Below are positions 1-8,814 of a DNA stretch of 64,000 nt, piece after piece. Source of the DNA: a virus; the IMG/VR virus record IMGVR_UViG_3300003877_000001, positions 62,001-126,000 of that record; one strand, written 5' to 3'. The position numbers and the translations under genes are program-made. Every line of letters begins with the position of its first letter. Position 1 is the first letter of the stretch. Below the pieces are notes generated by a model. The model saw only the letters and a program-made list of their open reading frames with translations. It had not been told where the DNA came from and did no database searches.

Positions 1-1
1 T

Positions 2-1318
2 CCTCTTCAATCTAAAAAAATAAAAGAAAAACAAAGAAATACGATTTATAATAAATACGGAGTAAAAAATCTATCCAATTCAAAAATAATCCAAGAAAAG
101 AAAAAAGAAACTTCATTAAAAAAATATGGTGTTGAACACCCCTTCCAAAATAAAGAAATAAAAGAAAAAATAAGAGAAACAAATTTAAAAAAATATGGTG
201 TTGAATATTATGTTTCTTCAGAAAAAAATAAAATCTATTTAAAAGAAAAATTAGAATTAAATAAAAAATTAATATGGAAAAATAAACTAAACATTAGTGA
301 AAAAGATATAATAACACTAAAAGATAATTCTTTTCAAATTAAAAACAATTGTAATAATCATTTAGATGGATTTGAAATTAATAAATATAATTTATATAAT
401 AGAATAAAATATGGTGTAAAAAATATTTGTACGATCTGTAACCCAATTTCCGAACAATCATCAATTAAAGAAAATGAAATTAAGGATTGGTTGAAAAACG
501 ATTTAAAATTAAATATTATTGAAAATGATAGAGAAATCCTTAATGGTAAAGAATTAGATATTTATCTTCCTGATTTTAACTTAGCAATTGAATTTAATGG
601 TCTTTATTATCATTCAGATAAGTTTTTACCTAATAATTATCATTTAGATAAAACTGAATTATGTGAAGAAAAGGGAATACAGTTACTTCATATCTTCGAA
701 GACGAATGGATATATAAATCTGACATTGTTAAAAGTATAATTAAGGCTAAATTAGGATTAATAGGAAATAAAATATTTGGTAGGAAAACGGAATTAAAAG
801 AAATAACTTCTAAAGAAAGTAGAGAATTTCTTAATAATAATCATATACAAGGTAATGTAAATTCAAGCATTAGAATTGGTTTATTTCATGAAAATGAATT
901 AGTTAGTTTAATGACTTTTGGTAAAAAAAGGGTTATAATGAAATCTAAATCAAAAGAAGGTGAATATGAAATGTATAGATTTTGTAATAAACTAAATACT
1001 TCAGTCATTGGTGGTGCAAGTAAATTATTTAAATATTTTATTAATAATTATAAACCAGAAGAAGTAATATCATATGCAGATAGAAGATATTTTGATGGTA
1101 AAATGTACAAAAAATTGGGTTTTAATTTAGAAACTATTACCAAACCTAATTTTTGGTATGTTAAGGGGTTAAATAGATTTTATAGGTTTAACTTTAGAAA
1201 AGATAAATTAGTTTCAGAGGGCTATAACCCCAATAAAACAGCAGAAGAAATAATGATTCAAAGGAACTATTTTAAAATATATGATTCTGGAAATTTAAAA
1301 TATAGTCTTTATTTTTAA
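2..1318 (+). CDS. Hef-like homing endonuclease, 5' end outside the window
   Basis: The reading frame is open from the window edge, so this is the C-terminal part of a longer protein. Its first part carries repeated KYGV...(I)KEK units (for example [16 protein letters not shown]), common in phage homing endonucleases. The next part holds [10 protein letters not shown] and [13 protein letters not shown], which fit a PD-(D/E)xK-type nuclease core. The C-terminal third (NHIQGN..., [17 protein letters not shown]) closely matches the same part of the 13826-15463 protein, so the two are paralogues. A TTG at 491 is an internal codon, not the start. Probable role: double-strand cleavage of endonuclease-free alleles. 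Confidence 0.75.
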   Translation, partial: PLQSKKIKEKQRNTIYNKYGVKNLSNSKIIQEKKKETSLKKYGVEHPFQNKEIKEKIRETNLKKYGVEYYVSSEKNKIYLKEKLELNKKLIWKNKLNISEKDIITLKDNSFQIKNNCNNHLDGFEINKYNLYNRIKYGVKNICTICNPISEQSSIKENEIKDWLKNDLKLNIIENDREILNGKELDIYLPDFNLAIEFNGLYYHSDKFLPNNYHLDKTELCEEKGIQLLHIFEDEWIYKSDIVKSIIKAKLGLIGNKIFGRKTELKEITSKESREFLNNNHIQGNVNSSIRIGLFHENELVSLMTFGKKRVIMKSKSKEGEYEMYRFCNKLNTSVIGGASKLFKYFINNYKPEEVISYADRRYFDGKMYKKLGFNLETITKPNFWYVKGLNRFYRFNFRKDKLVSEGYNPNKTAEEIMIQRNYFKIYDSGNLKYSLYF

Positions 1319-1423
1319 GCTTTATTCATTCCACATGGGTATATGATACAACCAATCATAATATTAATTCTTTTTTATAAATACTCTTTACTTTTATGTT
1401 TTTTTATATTATATTTGTAAAAT

Positions 1424-1753
1424 ATGATAGTACAAACGAAAACACACACAGAAGAAGATGGAACTACGGGATATATAGAATGTATTTTTGATTCATCAAA
1501 TATCCTAATGAGTACATATTTCCCAAAAACAGAAACTCTATATATTTCATTTAATAGAGGTGGTGTCTATTCGTATGGTGGTGTTGATCAAGAAAAATAT
1601 GATCAATTCGAATCATCGGATTCACAAGGTAAATTTTTTGTAAAAGAAATAAAAGGTGGTGATCATCCATTTAGAAAAGAATTTAAACTGTTTGAATCAG
1701 AAATAACAGCAGCGAAAGATATATTAAACGAATGGAAAGAAAACCAGAAGTAG
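1424..1753 (+). CDS. KTSC-domain protein
   Basis: 109 aa. SSNILMSTYFP, LYISFNRGGVYSYGGV and SQGKFFVKEIKG match the KTSC domain, a small fold found in phages and bacteria and sometimes linked to RNA or lysyl-tRNA synthetase functions. The biochemical role is unknown. The ATG is preceded by a TATATTTG-like -7 box. Its 3' end overlaps the next gene by 22 nt in another frame, so the 1424-2703 genes are probably co-transcribed with dUTPase. Confidence 0.7.
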   Translation: MIVQTKTHTEEDGTTGYIECIFDSSNILMSTYFPKTETLYISFNRGGVYSYGGVDQEKYDQFESSDSQGKFFVKEIKGGDHPFRKEFKLFESEITAAKDILNEWKENQK

Positions 1754-2016
1754 AAGATTTATTAAGTCAAATAAAATTATTAGAAATAACATTAGATTTT
1801 TACGGAAATGAAATGAATTATCCAGAAATGGTTAATAAAGACTTGGGAAATCAAGCTAGGTTTGCATTAAAACAAATTAAAAATACAAATAAATATACTG
1901 ATGATTTAATTGTTAATTTTAATAAAGCAATTGAAGGAAGAGATGATATTGACCAAGATCAAATTGATAAGGCAATGGAAATAATTAATAAGATTAAAAT
2001 AGAATTCAATAAATAA
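1732..2016 (+). CDS. hypothetical protein
   Basis: 94 aa, mostly helical and charged, family not recognised. It overlaps the KTSC gene at its 5' end. Its stop codon shares a base with the dUTPase ATG (TAATG), so translation of the two is probably coupled. Confidence 0.6.
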   Translation: MERKPEVEDLLSQIKLLEITLDFYGNEMNYPEMVNKDLGNQARFALKQIKNTNKYTDDLIVNFNKAIEGRDDIDQDQIDKAMEIINKIKIEFNK

Positions 2017-2570
2017 TGATATCTGCAACAAGAATAGAATTTAAAAAATTACATAAAGATGCTATTGAACCAACAAAAGCACATAAACCAGATGGTGGTT
2101 TTGATTTAACATGTACATCAATAAAATATACAGATAAATATATTCAATATGGTACTGGTATTGCAATGCATATACCTGAAGGTTATGTTGGTCTTATATT
2201 TCCTAGAAGTTCTGTAACAAAAAAAGATTTAATGTTAAAGAATTCTGTTGGAGTAATTGATAGTGGGTATCTAGGGGAAATATCTTTCAGATTTTGGGAA
2301 TTAAATCATGAAGGACAAAGATTTAAAATCGATATTAACACAATACCAGACGATATATCTGTTTCAGATTATATTGATAAATATATGGTGCAGGGTATTA
2401 CAATTAAAAATATTCCTGAAATGAATAGAATATATGAACAATATGAAATAGGTGATAGAATAGGTCAAATAATAATATTTAAATTACCAGATGTTTTATT
2501 TATAGAAACAGATGAATTAGTTGATTCAGATAGAGGAACAGGTGGTTATGGTTCAACAGATAAAAAATAA
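2016..2570 (+). CDS. dut: dUTPase
   Basis: 184 aa trimeric-type dUTP diphosphatase (dUTP to dUMP and PPi), which keeps uracil out of phage DNA and feeds dTMP synthesis. All five family motifs are present in order: GGFDL (motif 1), PRSS (2), GVIDSGYLGEI (3, with the catalytic Asp), GDRIGQIII (4) and RGTGGYGST (5, the flexible C-terminal arm). About 35 extra residues lie between motifs 3 and 4, which makes it longer than the usual ~150 aa. It begins inside the stop of the preceding gene. Confidence 0.93.
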   Translation: MISATRIEFKKLHKDAIEPTKAHKPDGGFDLTCTSIKYTDKYIQYGTGIAMHIPEGYVGLIFPRSSVTKKDLMLKNSVGVIDSGYLGEISFRFWELNHEGQRFKIDINTIPDDISVSDYIDKYMVQGITIKNIPEMNRIYEQYEIGDRIGQIIIFKLPDVLFIETDELVDSDRGTGGYGSTDKK

Positions 2571-2574
2571 AATT

Positions 2575-2703
2575 ATGAATTCAGAAATTGAAAAAGTATA
2601 TAAGATTAACATATTTATAAAAGCGTTTCAAGATATTTGTGAGCATGATAGTCATAAAGATCACTATGAATGTAAAATTTGTACATATAAAGATGCATAC
2701 TAA
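2575..2703 (+). CDS. small Cys/His-rich protein
   Basis: 42 aa read from the ATG at 2575; the longer frame that opens inside dut is unlikely. CEHDSHKDHYECKIC contains Cys/His pairs that could bind zinc. No family recognised. It starts 4 nt after the dUTPase stop. Confidence 0.5.
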   Translation: MNSEIEKVYKINIFIKAFQDICEHDSHKDHYECKICTYKDAY

Positions 2704-2715
2704 ATAATTAAAATT

Positions 2716-2898
2716 ATGAAAGCAGGAAGACACGAAAGAAGACAAAGTGCACTAACAAGATTAGAAGCACAACTAAAATCAGGTAAAAAACCTGAAAAGG
2801 TAAATAAGAAATCAACAGGTAAAATGGTTGAACTTAATGATAAGGATAAGACTAGAATTTCTGGTGAAATAAATGTTTTAAAAGAAAGAGTAGTATAA
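2716..2898 (+). CDS. small basic hypothetical protein
   Basis: 60 aa, Lys/Arg-rich (KAGRHERRQSALTRLEAQL), predicted helical. Resembles small basic proteins of other T4-like phages, but no function is known. Stop and next start share a base (TAATG). Confidence 0.6.
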   Translation: MKAGRHERRQSALTRLEAQLKSGKKPEKVNKKSTGKMVELNDKDKTRISGEINVLKERVV

Positions 2899-3092
2899 TG
2901 GAAGATTTTAAGAAAGAATTAGAAGTTTTAATTAATAAACATTCTATGGAGAATGACTCCAATACACCAGATTACATCCTTGCAGAATATCTTACAGATT
3001 GTTTAATGGTTTTTAATAAAACAACACAAATAAGAAACGATTGGTACGGTAAAGAAGAAAAGAATAATATTTTTTTTAAAGAAGAAATATGA
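2898..3092 (+). CDS. hypothetical phage protein
   Basis: 64 aa. The segment SNTPDYILAEYLTDCLMVFN resembles a small protein common in tailed phages, of unknown role. Ends in an ATGA overlap with the next reading frame. Confidence 0.6.
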   Translation: MEDFKKELEVLINKHSMENDSNTPDYILAEYLTDCLMVFNKTTQIRNDWYGKEEKNNIFFKEEI

Positions 3093-3272
3093 GTAGACCA
3101 TATCAAGTACAATATTACGAAATAACCAAACGATTAATTGAAAATCCAATGAAAGTTGGTGATAGTAGAATTGGTAAAATCAATTAATAATATTGATGAA
3201 ATTACTGCTGGCGATATTGAAATTATCAATTATAATCCACAAGGATTTATTAAAGCACCATTATTAACATGA
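3089..3272 (+). pseudogene. frameshifted small ORF
   Basis: Starts ATGA-coupled at 3089 (MSRPYQVQYYEITKRLIENP...) but stops at 3187. The +1 frame then continues SINNIDEITAGDIEIINYNP and ends at 3272, where its TGA overlaps the ATG of the HNH-cupin gene. Correct coupling at both ends suggests one gene of about 60 codons broken by a 1-nt shift. The cause could be mutation, an assembly error or programmed frameshifting; no obvious slippery site was seen. Confidence 0.5.
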
Positions 3273-4453
3273 TAGTAAAAAACCAAGAAATTCCTACAAC
3301 AAAAAGTAGTAAAAAAATATTACAATTTAAATGTGATGATTGTAATCTTCTTTATGAAAGAAGGTGGGATTCTAGAATCAACTCAAATCTAAAACAAGGT
3401 AAAGATTTATGTAGAAGTTGTGCAAATAAAAACAGTTTTAATATAGATATCAATAAAAATTATGATAACATAAAGATTGAAAATTCATATACAATAACAT
3501 GTAAAAAATGTCAGAAAGAATTTAAAGTACCTAAGCACGAAAAGAATAGAATTTTTTGCTCAAAAAAATGTCAAATTAGTGGTATAAAAAGATCAAAAAA
3601 TTTAAACATTACAAATTGTTTGATTTGCAATAAAGAATTTTCACATTATGGTGAAAGGATTGTTTGCTCAAGAGAATGTTTAAGTGAATATATGAGTGAA
3701 AAGAGACTTAATGAAAACAATCCTTCTTGGATTGAAAATAAAGAAACTAATGTTTGCAAAAGATGTAATGAATCTTTTGAATATACAAGAAGAAACCTAC
3801 ATAAAGGACAAAAAAGAGTATTTTGTTCGTTAGCGTGTTCACGAAATAATGGAAACAATAAAGAATTCATTGAAAATAATGATAACAACTATAAATACCC
3901 TAGAGTTTTCAATAATAAATTGAAAAATAGAATTAAAGATAGAGATGGTCATAAATGTCAATTATGTTCATCAGAGAAAAATTTGGAAATACACCATATC
4001 GATTATGATAAAAAAAATTGTGAAGATGATAATTTAATTACATTATGTAAAAAATGCCATAATATAACTAATCACAATAGGGGGTTTTGGTTACAAGTAT
4101 TTATTGGATTACAATCTAACTCAAAAATAGTTAAAAAGGGTTGGGGTTTAGAAATACATATTGTTAATCATAACGAATATTGTTTGAAATATTTAATATT
4201 CTTTAATGGTAAAAAGTTTAGTTGGCATAAACATCTGCTAAAAAAAGAATTATGGGTATGTATGTGGGGTAAATTTGAATGTGTTATAAATACAAATGAA
4301 CATTATGAATATTTAAAATTATCTAAAGGAGATAAAATAGAAATACTACCATCAACAGAACATCAAGTTCAGGCATTGACAAATTCAATACTTATGGAAG
4401 TATCCACAAAAGATTTTCTAGAAGATTCAATAAGAATAGAAAAGGGCGATTAA
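3269..4453 (+). CDS. HNH endonuclease fused to a cupin (sugar isomerase-like) domain
   Basis: 394 aa. Residues about 20-200 hold four CxxC-type zinc fingers. About 220-270 form an HNH motif (DGHKCQLC, LEIHHIDYDKK, LITLCKKCHN). The last ~115 residues are a cupin: KKGWGLEIHIV, FSWHKHLLKKELWV (metal-binding His/Glu pattern) and a PSTEHQVQAL second motif, as in small mannose-6-phosphate-isomerase-like cupins. The frame is continuous, so a homing nuclease appears to have landed at the 5' end of a sugar-metabolism gene and fused to it. The next gene is a sugar-nucleotide transferase, which fits the cupin's native context. Confidence 0.75.
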   Translation: MIVKNQEIPTTKSSKKILQFKCDDCNLLYERRWDSRINSNLKQGKDLCRSCANKNSFNIDINKNYDNIKIENSYTITCKKCQKEFKVPKHEKNRIFCSKKCQISGIKRSKNLNITNCLICNKEFSHYGERIVCSRECLSEYMSEKRLNENNPSWIENKETNVCKRCNESFEYTRRNLHKGQKRVFCSLACSRNNGNNKEFIENNDNNYKYPRVFNNKLKNRIKDRDGHKCQLCSSEKNLEIHHIDYDKKNCEDDNLITLCKKCHNITNHNRGFWLQVFIGLQSNSKIVKKGWGLEIHIVNHNEYCLKYLIFFNGKKFSWHKHLLKKELWVCMWGKFECVINTNEHYEYLKLSKGDKIEILPSTEHQVQALTNSILMEVSTKDFLEDSIRIEKGD

Positions 4454-4468
4454 ATTTATAAAAAAATC

Positions 4469-4891
4469 ATGAAAAAAGTTTGGGTAAACGGTTGTTTTGA
4501 TATTTTACATTCAGGTCATATTGAATTACTTGAATATGCTAAAAGTATGGGTGACCATTTAATAGTTGGGTTAGATACTGACGAAAGAGTAAGAAAATCT
4601 AAAGGTAAATATAGACCAATAATACCTTTAAGTGATAGAAGAGTAATTATCGAAGCATTAGAATGCGTTGACCATGTTGTTTATTTTAATTCAAATGAAG
4701 AATTAAAATTTTTAATTAAACATAATTATATTAATATGATGGTAGTTGGTGAAGAATATAAAGATAAGGAAGTAATTGGTGCTGAACATGTCAATAATAT
4801 AATGTATTTTAATCTTAAAACTGGTAGATCAACAACTGGAATTATTAATAAAATATTAGGAGAACATTGTAAAGAAAAATTTCACAAATGA
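4469..4891 (+). CDS. RfaE/TagD-like nucleotidyltransferase
   Basis: 140 aa cytidylyltransferase-family enzyme. Shows VWVNGCFDILHSGH (HxGH nucleotide-binding motif) and GRSTTGII near the C-terminus, as in the adenylyltransferase domain of HldE/RfaE and in glycerol-3-phosphate cytidylyltransferases. The likely reaction joins a sugar- or polyol-phosphate to a nucleotide. With the upstream cupin it could make an activated sugar for DNA, capsid or cell-surface modification; the substrate cannot be told from sequence. Confidence 0.8.
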   Translation: MKKVWVNGCFDILHSGHIELLEYAKSMGDHLIVGLDTDERVRKSKGKYRPIIPLSDRRVIIEALECVDHVVYFNSNEELKFLIKHNYINMMVVGEEYKDKEVIGAEHVNNIMYFNLKTGRSTTGIINKILGEHCKEKFHK

Positions 4892-5244
4892 AAGTAATTA
4901 TTGCAGGTGGAAGAAAATATGATGATTATGACACACTAAAAAAATATTGTGATTATATTCTTCAAAATTCAAATGATATTGAAATCGTTTGTGGAACTGC
5001 ATATGGTGCTGATAAATTAGGTGAACAATATGCTATTGAAAATGAATTTAAAATAAAATATTTTAAACCTGATTGGGGTAAATTTGGAAAATCTGCTGGA
5101 TATATACGTAATGATGAAATGGCTAAATATGGAGATTCTGCTATTGTTTTTTGGGATGGAAAAAGTAAAGGAAGTAAACATATGATTGATTTATCAATAA
5201 AATATAATTTAAAATTAAGAGTTTTCAATTATCAGCACCTTTAG
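4888..5244 (+). CDS. DUF2493/YspA-like SLOG-family protein
   Basis: 118 aa, ATGA-coupled to the preceding gene. MKVIIAGGRKYDDYDTL, VCGTAYGADKLGEQYA and AIVFWDGKSKGSKHMI match the Rossmann-like SLOG/DUF2493 family, thought to bind nucleotides or ADP-ribose-type ligands. No catalytic role is established. Confidence 0.7.
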   Translation: MKVIIAGGRKYDDYDTLKKYCDYILQNSNDIEIVCGTAYGADKLGEQYAIENEFKIKYFKPDWGKFGKSAGYIRNDEMAKYGDSAIVFWDGKSKGSKHMIDLSIKYNLKLRVFNYQHL

Positions 5245-5448
5245 CACCACTAATAAAAAATAGATTAGGTCAGCCAACATTAAAAATAATATTAAGATTA
5301 GATATTAATGGTAGTGTTATTGATGAATGGAATAAAATTTATGAGTAGAGAATTAAAAGAATATAAATTAAATGATGCTGCTGTTGTAAGAGTTGCAAAA
5401 GGAAAACAAAATTATCACAAAGGATTTAAATTCAAATATAAAAATTAA
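5233..5448 (+). pseudogene. remnant of a NUMOD-type homing endonuclease
   Basis: One frame reads LRLDINGSVIDEWNKIYE then a stop. The +1 frame continues from an ATG at 5341 as SRELKEYKLNDAAVVRVAKG...GFKFKYKN, ending at 5448. Joined, these resemble a NUMOD1 DNA-binding repeat (LDxNGxxIxxW...GFxFxY) of HNH/GIY-YIG endonucleases. No nuclease domain remains, so this is a degenerate scar. The 35-codon ORF 5341-5448 is coupled to the next gene and might still be translated. Confidence 0.5.
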
Positions 5449-5687
5449 TGAGTATATTTGCATGGATATTAATTATAATTCTTGCTTTAGTTATCTTATT
5501 ATTATCAATAGCATTGGTAATGGTAATAAAAAAAGCAACATATCTTTCTAATAAAGAGAAGGATATGATTAAATTTAGTATCGATATGTATGTTGACTAT
5601 GGTGAAGAAATTGGAATAACTGATGAAAAACAACATCCAATTATAGTAAATGAATTAGAAAAAATTAAAAAGAAAATCAATGTTTAG
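5448..5687 (+). CDS. small membrane protein
   Basis: 79 aa with an N-terminal transmembrane helix (about residues 4-26, Ile/Leu-rich) and a charged cytoplasmic tail. Function unknown. Its 3' end overlaps the hydroxylase gene by 8 nt. Confidence 0.6.
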   Translation: MSIFAWILIIILALVILLLSIALVMVIKKATYLSNKEKDMIKFSIDMYVDYGEEIGITDEKQHPIIVNELEKIKKKINV

Positions 5688-6402
5688 TCAAGTAGAAACA
5701 AAACAAGTTTATAGTAAATATACTGCATCAGATAAGAAAGTGTGGAAATTACTTTTTGAAAAGCAAGTTGCTAATCTAAAAGAAAACGATATGGCTGTTA
5801 TGGAGTTTTGGAATGGACTTGGTAGATTAAAATTAGATAATACAATACCAAATATTGAAGAAATCAACCAACGTTTAAAAGAATTAGATAGTGATTTTCA
5901 GTTAATACCTGTAAATGGTATAGTTCCAGATGATAAATTTTTTGAATATCTTAGACTAAGTAAATTCCCTGTTACTGTTTGGATTAGATCAATTGATTCA
6001 TTGGATTATATTGAAGAACCTGATATGTTTCATGATTTATTTGGTCACGTACCATTTCTTTTAAATAAAAACTACACACATTTTTTGAAAAAAATAGGTG
6101 AAGCATCAAAGAAAATTTTTAGATATAAAAAATATAAACATTTAAGAAACCACATGTCTAGACTATATTGGTATACAATTGAGTTTGGTCTTGTAAAAAT
6201 GAATCATAGATATAAAATTTATGGTGCAGGCATCTTATCATCATATCATGAATCAATTAAAGCATTAAGTAGTTCTTCAGAGAAAATAAGATATAATATA
6301 GGACTATTGAAAGAACAATTTGAAAAAGACGACTACCAAGAATTCTACGCTTATATTGAAAAGAATACAAAATTTTTAATTAAAATAAATGTAAACTTAT
6401 GA
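5680..6402 (+). CDS. phhA: phenylalanine-4-hydroxylase-like aromatic amino acid hydroxylase
   Basis: 240 aa, close to the length of bacterial monomeric PheH. The iron-binding site is complete: H118 and H123 in EPDMFHDLFGH and E168 in YWYTIEFG. The substrate/pterin regions WIRSIDSLDYIEEPD and YGAGILSSYHES are also recognisable. Expected reaction: L-Phe + O2 + reduced pterin to L-Tyr. There is no regulatory ACT domain, as in bacteria. Unusual for a phage. The N-terminus is somewhat short and divergent, so activity and substrate need a test. Tightly packed between its neighbours (8-nt and 4-nt overlaps). Confidence 0.85.
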   Translation: MFSQVETKQVYSKYTASDKKVWKLLFEKQVANLKENDMAVMEFWNGLGRLKLDNTIPNIEEINQRLKELDSDFQLIPVNGIVPDDKFFEYLRLSKFPVTVWIRSIDSLDYIEEPDMFHDLFGHVPFLLNKNYTHFLKKIGEASKKIFRYKKYKHLRNHMSRLYWYTIEFGLVKMNHRYKIYGAGILSSYHESIKALSSSSEKIRYNIGLLKEQFEKDDYQEFYAYIEKNTKFLIKINVNL

Positions 6403-6938
6403 AAAATTTAGAAAAAAGGATGTACTTTTTAGTTCCGTATAATATTTCAGACATACAAAAATCGATCCAAGCAGGACATGCAGCATTAGAATATGCACAT
6501 ATACATGGTAATGATGAAGAATATATAGATTTTATTGAAAACTGGAAAACTTGGATTATATTAAATGGTGGTACAACAAATTCAAATTTAGATTCTGAAG
6601 AAATACCACGTGGCACTCTTGATAGAGATTTTCTTTCAATAATTGAATATAATGAAACAACCAAACATGGTGTTATTTCACCAAAAATTAAATATTCTAG
6701 ATTTAATGAACCAGATTTAAATAATGCATTAACAGCAGTTTGTTTAGTTGTAGACGAAAGAGTCTTCAATAGAGAAGATTATCCTGATTTTAGAGAATGG
6801 ACAAAAAAATGGGAACATGAAGCCGAATATTTTAATTGGAGTGTTGAAAAACAAATCGATGAATATATTAAGGATATTGGTATAGATTATAAAACTTACT
6901 TCCTTAAAGAATTATTAAATACTAAAAAACTAGCATAA
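6399..6938 (+). CDS. conserved phage protein with a Pth2-like N-terminal motif
   Basis: 179 aa. YFLVPYNISDIQKSIQAGHAALEYA and WIILNGGTTN are a signature I associate with a family of T4-like phage proteins of unknown role. The QAGHAALEYA stretch recalls the type-2 peptidyl-tRNA hydrolase active-site region, but the rest does not clearly follow that fold. ATGA-coupled to the hydroxylase gene. The hydrolase idea is only a guess. Confidence 0.6.
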   Translation: MKNLEKRMYFLVPYNISDIQKSIQAGHAALEYAHIHGNDEEYIDFIENWKTWIILNGGTTNSNLDSEEIPRGTLDRDFLSIIEYNETTKHGVISPKIKYSRFNEPDLNNALTAVCLVVDERVFNREDYPDFREWTKKWEHEAEYFNWSVEKQIDEYIKDIGIDYKTYFLKELLNTKKLA

Positions 6939-7161
6939 TGAATAAAAGAGACATTCTAGCCGATATGGAAGGTGAATGGTTATTTGCAGACGGTTTTGAT
7001 GAAGCAATTATTAGTATATATGATGAAAAGGTGGTATATTCACTTAATGTATTGAAATATTAAATACTGATTTTGGTATGTCTGAAGAAGAAGCAATTGA
7101 ATATTATTATTTCAATGTTGTTGGAGCATATGTGGGTAAGAAAACACCAATATTTGTATAA
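6938..7161 (+). pseudogene. conserved small phage protein with an internal frameshift
   Basis: An ATG at 6938 (coupled, TAATG) opens NKRDILADMEGEWLFADGFD... which stops at 7063. The adjacent frame continues EILNTDFGMSEEEAIEYYYF...GKKTPIFV to 7161. Together they give a ~74-residue protein of a type seen in other phages. One base appears to be missing near 7052, either a real mutation or a base-calling error. Confidence 0.55.
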
Positions 7162-7221
7162 GACGAATTATTTGTTTAACAAGTAAAGTGTTAAATTTAT
7201 TCCATTTTAAATTTTCACAGT

Positions 7222-7230
7222 ATTTATGTT
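7222..7230 (+). promoter_or_regulatory. late-type promoter box
   Basis: GTATTTATG lies 8 nt before the GIY-YIG gene start and matches the GTATTTATA box seen upstream of many virion genes here. Confidence 0.45.
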
Positions 7231-7238
7231 AAAGAAAT

Positions 7239-8048
7239 ATGAAGAATCTAAAATGTTCTGGAATATATGTTATTGAAAATATTATTAATAATAAAAAATA
7301 TATAGGGTCTTCCAAAAATATTCATAAAAGAATTAAAAAACATTTTGAATTATTAAAAAGAAATAAACATCATTCACTTTATTTACAAAATTCATATAAT
7401 AAACACGGTAAATCTAATTTTAAATATTATCTTTTAGAAGATTGTCTAACTGAAAATTTATTAAAAACCGAACAAAAACATTTAGATAATATTAAAAATT
7501 GGAAAAATTCATTTAATATGTCAAAAATTGCAAAGGGAAATTCTTTTGATTTATCTACACACCCTAATGAAATAGAAATAAGAAAAAAAATTAGTGAAGC
7601 AAGTAAAGGTAGGGGTAGTAAACCATTTATTATTGATAATAATAAATATAAGACACTTAAAGATGCTGCAAACGAATTTAATGTTGATATTAAAACAATT
7701 TCATATAAAATAAAAAATTGGAAATATAAAAATTATTATTATGAAAATAAACCAAAGGAAGGTGAATTTATTAATAATAAATATGGGTGTTATTGGTATA
7801 AACCAAAAATTAATAAAGAGAAGAAAATAAATTATTGTGTTTGTGGGAATAAAATAACATATAAAGCAATTAATTGTCGTAAATGTGCTGGAATTAAATA
7901 TGCACATACTAAAAAAATAATAATTAATGGAATTATTTACGATAGTATATCAATTGCAGCTAAAGATTTAAACATATCAAAACCACTATTGTTTTATAGA
8001 TTAAAATCAAATACAATACAATTTAAAAAATATCAATATGTAAATTAA
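7239..8048 (+). CDS. GIY-YIG homing endonuclease
   Basis: 269 aa. GIYVIENIINNKKYIGSSKNIHKR is the GIY-YIG core with the catalytic Tyr and Arg. A NUMOD3-like segment (IEIRKKISEASKG), a NUMOD1-like repeat (TLKDAANEFNVDIKTISYKI), a zinc ribbon (CVCGNKITYKAINCRKC) and a second helix-turn-helix repeat (SISIAAKDLNISKPLLFYRL) follow. This is the usual Seg-type layout of nuclease plus modular DNA-binding arms. Confidence 0.85.
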   Translation: MKNLKCSGIYVIENIINNKKYIGSSKNIHKRIKKHFELLKRNKHHSLYLQNSYNKHGKSNFKYYLLEDCLTENLLKTEQKHLDNIKNWKNSFNMSKIAKGNSFDLSTHPNEIEIRKKISEASKGRGSKPFIIDNNKYKTLKDAANEFNVDIKTISYKIKNWKYKNYYYENKPKEGEFINNKYGCYWYKPKINKEKKINYCVCGNKITYKAINCRKCAGIKYAHTKKIIINGIIYDSISIAAKDLNISKPLLFYRLKSNTIQFKKYQYVN

Positions 8049-8051
8049 TCA

Positions 8052-8606
8052 CTATTTTAATGAATCTCCTTGTAAAAATGGAATAGTATCCAATCTCACT
8101 GGAACACCTATGATCTGCTTCCAGTAAGGTTTAAAACCAGCAATTGTTTGTTGTGTAGAGTCAACTACATTTTGAGCAGATTCTACTTCATAATAACGTG
8201 GTTTTTCACCAGATTGATTAAATTCCATAATATCACCACGATCAATATCAAGTTTCTTTCTTTTTAATTCATTAAGATATACACTAACTCTAAGTTCACC
8301 AGTATCATCACGTGATATTCCACCTTCACCACCAGCATAATATTCACCATCCTTTTCAGCAATATTAATCATTACATTAATTTTAACAGGTGGTAAATAT
8401 TTTTTATCTTTAGCTTTAGATTGTCCATAAAGATCATGTGTTTTGGTTTCAATAATATTTATTTTATGAATTAATACAAAATAATTCACATCAACATCCA
8501 AATAATGTTCACCATACATAACATCAAGGTCAAATGATTCATCATCCATAAATAAACCATAACGTTGGTTTTCTAAATCAATATGTTTTTCTTTCTTCTT
8601 AGCCAT
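8052..8606 (-). CDS. 14: T4 gp14-like neck/head-completion candidate
   Basis: 184 aa from the ATG at 8606, which follows the upstream stop by one base; the TTG-initiated longer frame is not needed. DLYGQSK and the following β-rich region resemble neck proteins of T4-like phages. It lies directly downstream of the gp13 homologue and one small ORF, the expected position for gp14. Identification rests mainly on position. Confidence 0.5.
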   Translation of the reverse strand: MAKKKEKHIDLENQRYGLFMDDESFDLDVMYGEHYLDVDVNYFVLIHKINIIETKTHDLYGQSKAKDKKYLPPVKINVMINIAEKDGEYYAGGEGGISRDDTGELRVSVYLNELKRKKLDIDRGDIMEFNQSGEKPRYYEVESAQNVVDSTQQTIAGFKPYWKQIIGVPVRLDTIPFLQGDSLK

Positions 8607-8607
8607 T

Positions 8608-8814
8608 TTAACTATCAAATACTACAATTTCAATATTCTTAATTTCAAAATTATCCATAGATAACTCACAACCTTCTTGTGATTTTATATATTTTCTAAA
8701 TGCTTCTTCATTCATTGTATCTGGAAATACTTGTGGATGTGATGCTGTTGCAAATTCACCTTTACCTAAATAGTGACCATATTCACCAGTATGTTTATGT
8801 ATAAAAACTTTCAT
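8608..8814 (-). CDS. hypothetical protein in the neck operon
   Basis: 68 aa, no recognised family. It sits between the gp13- and gp14-like genes with stop/start overlaps on both sides, so it is co-translated with the neck proteins. Confidence 0.55.
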   Translation of the reverse strand: MKVFIHKHTGEYGHYLGKGEFATASHPQVFPDTMNEEAFRKYIKSQEGCELSMDNFEIKNIEIVVFDS

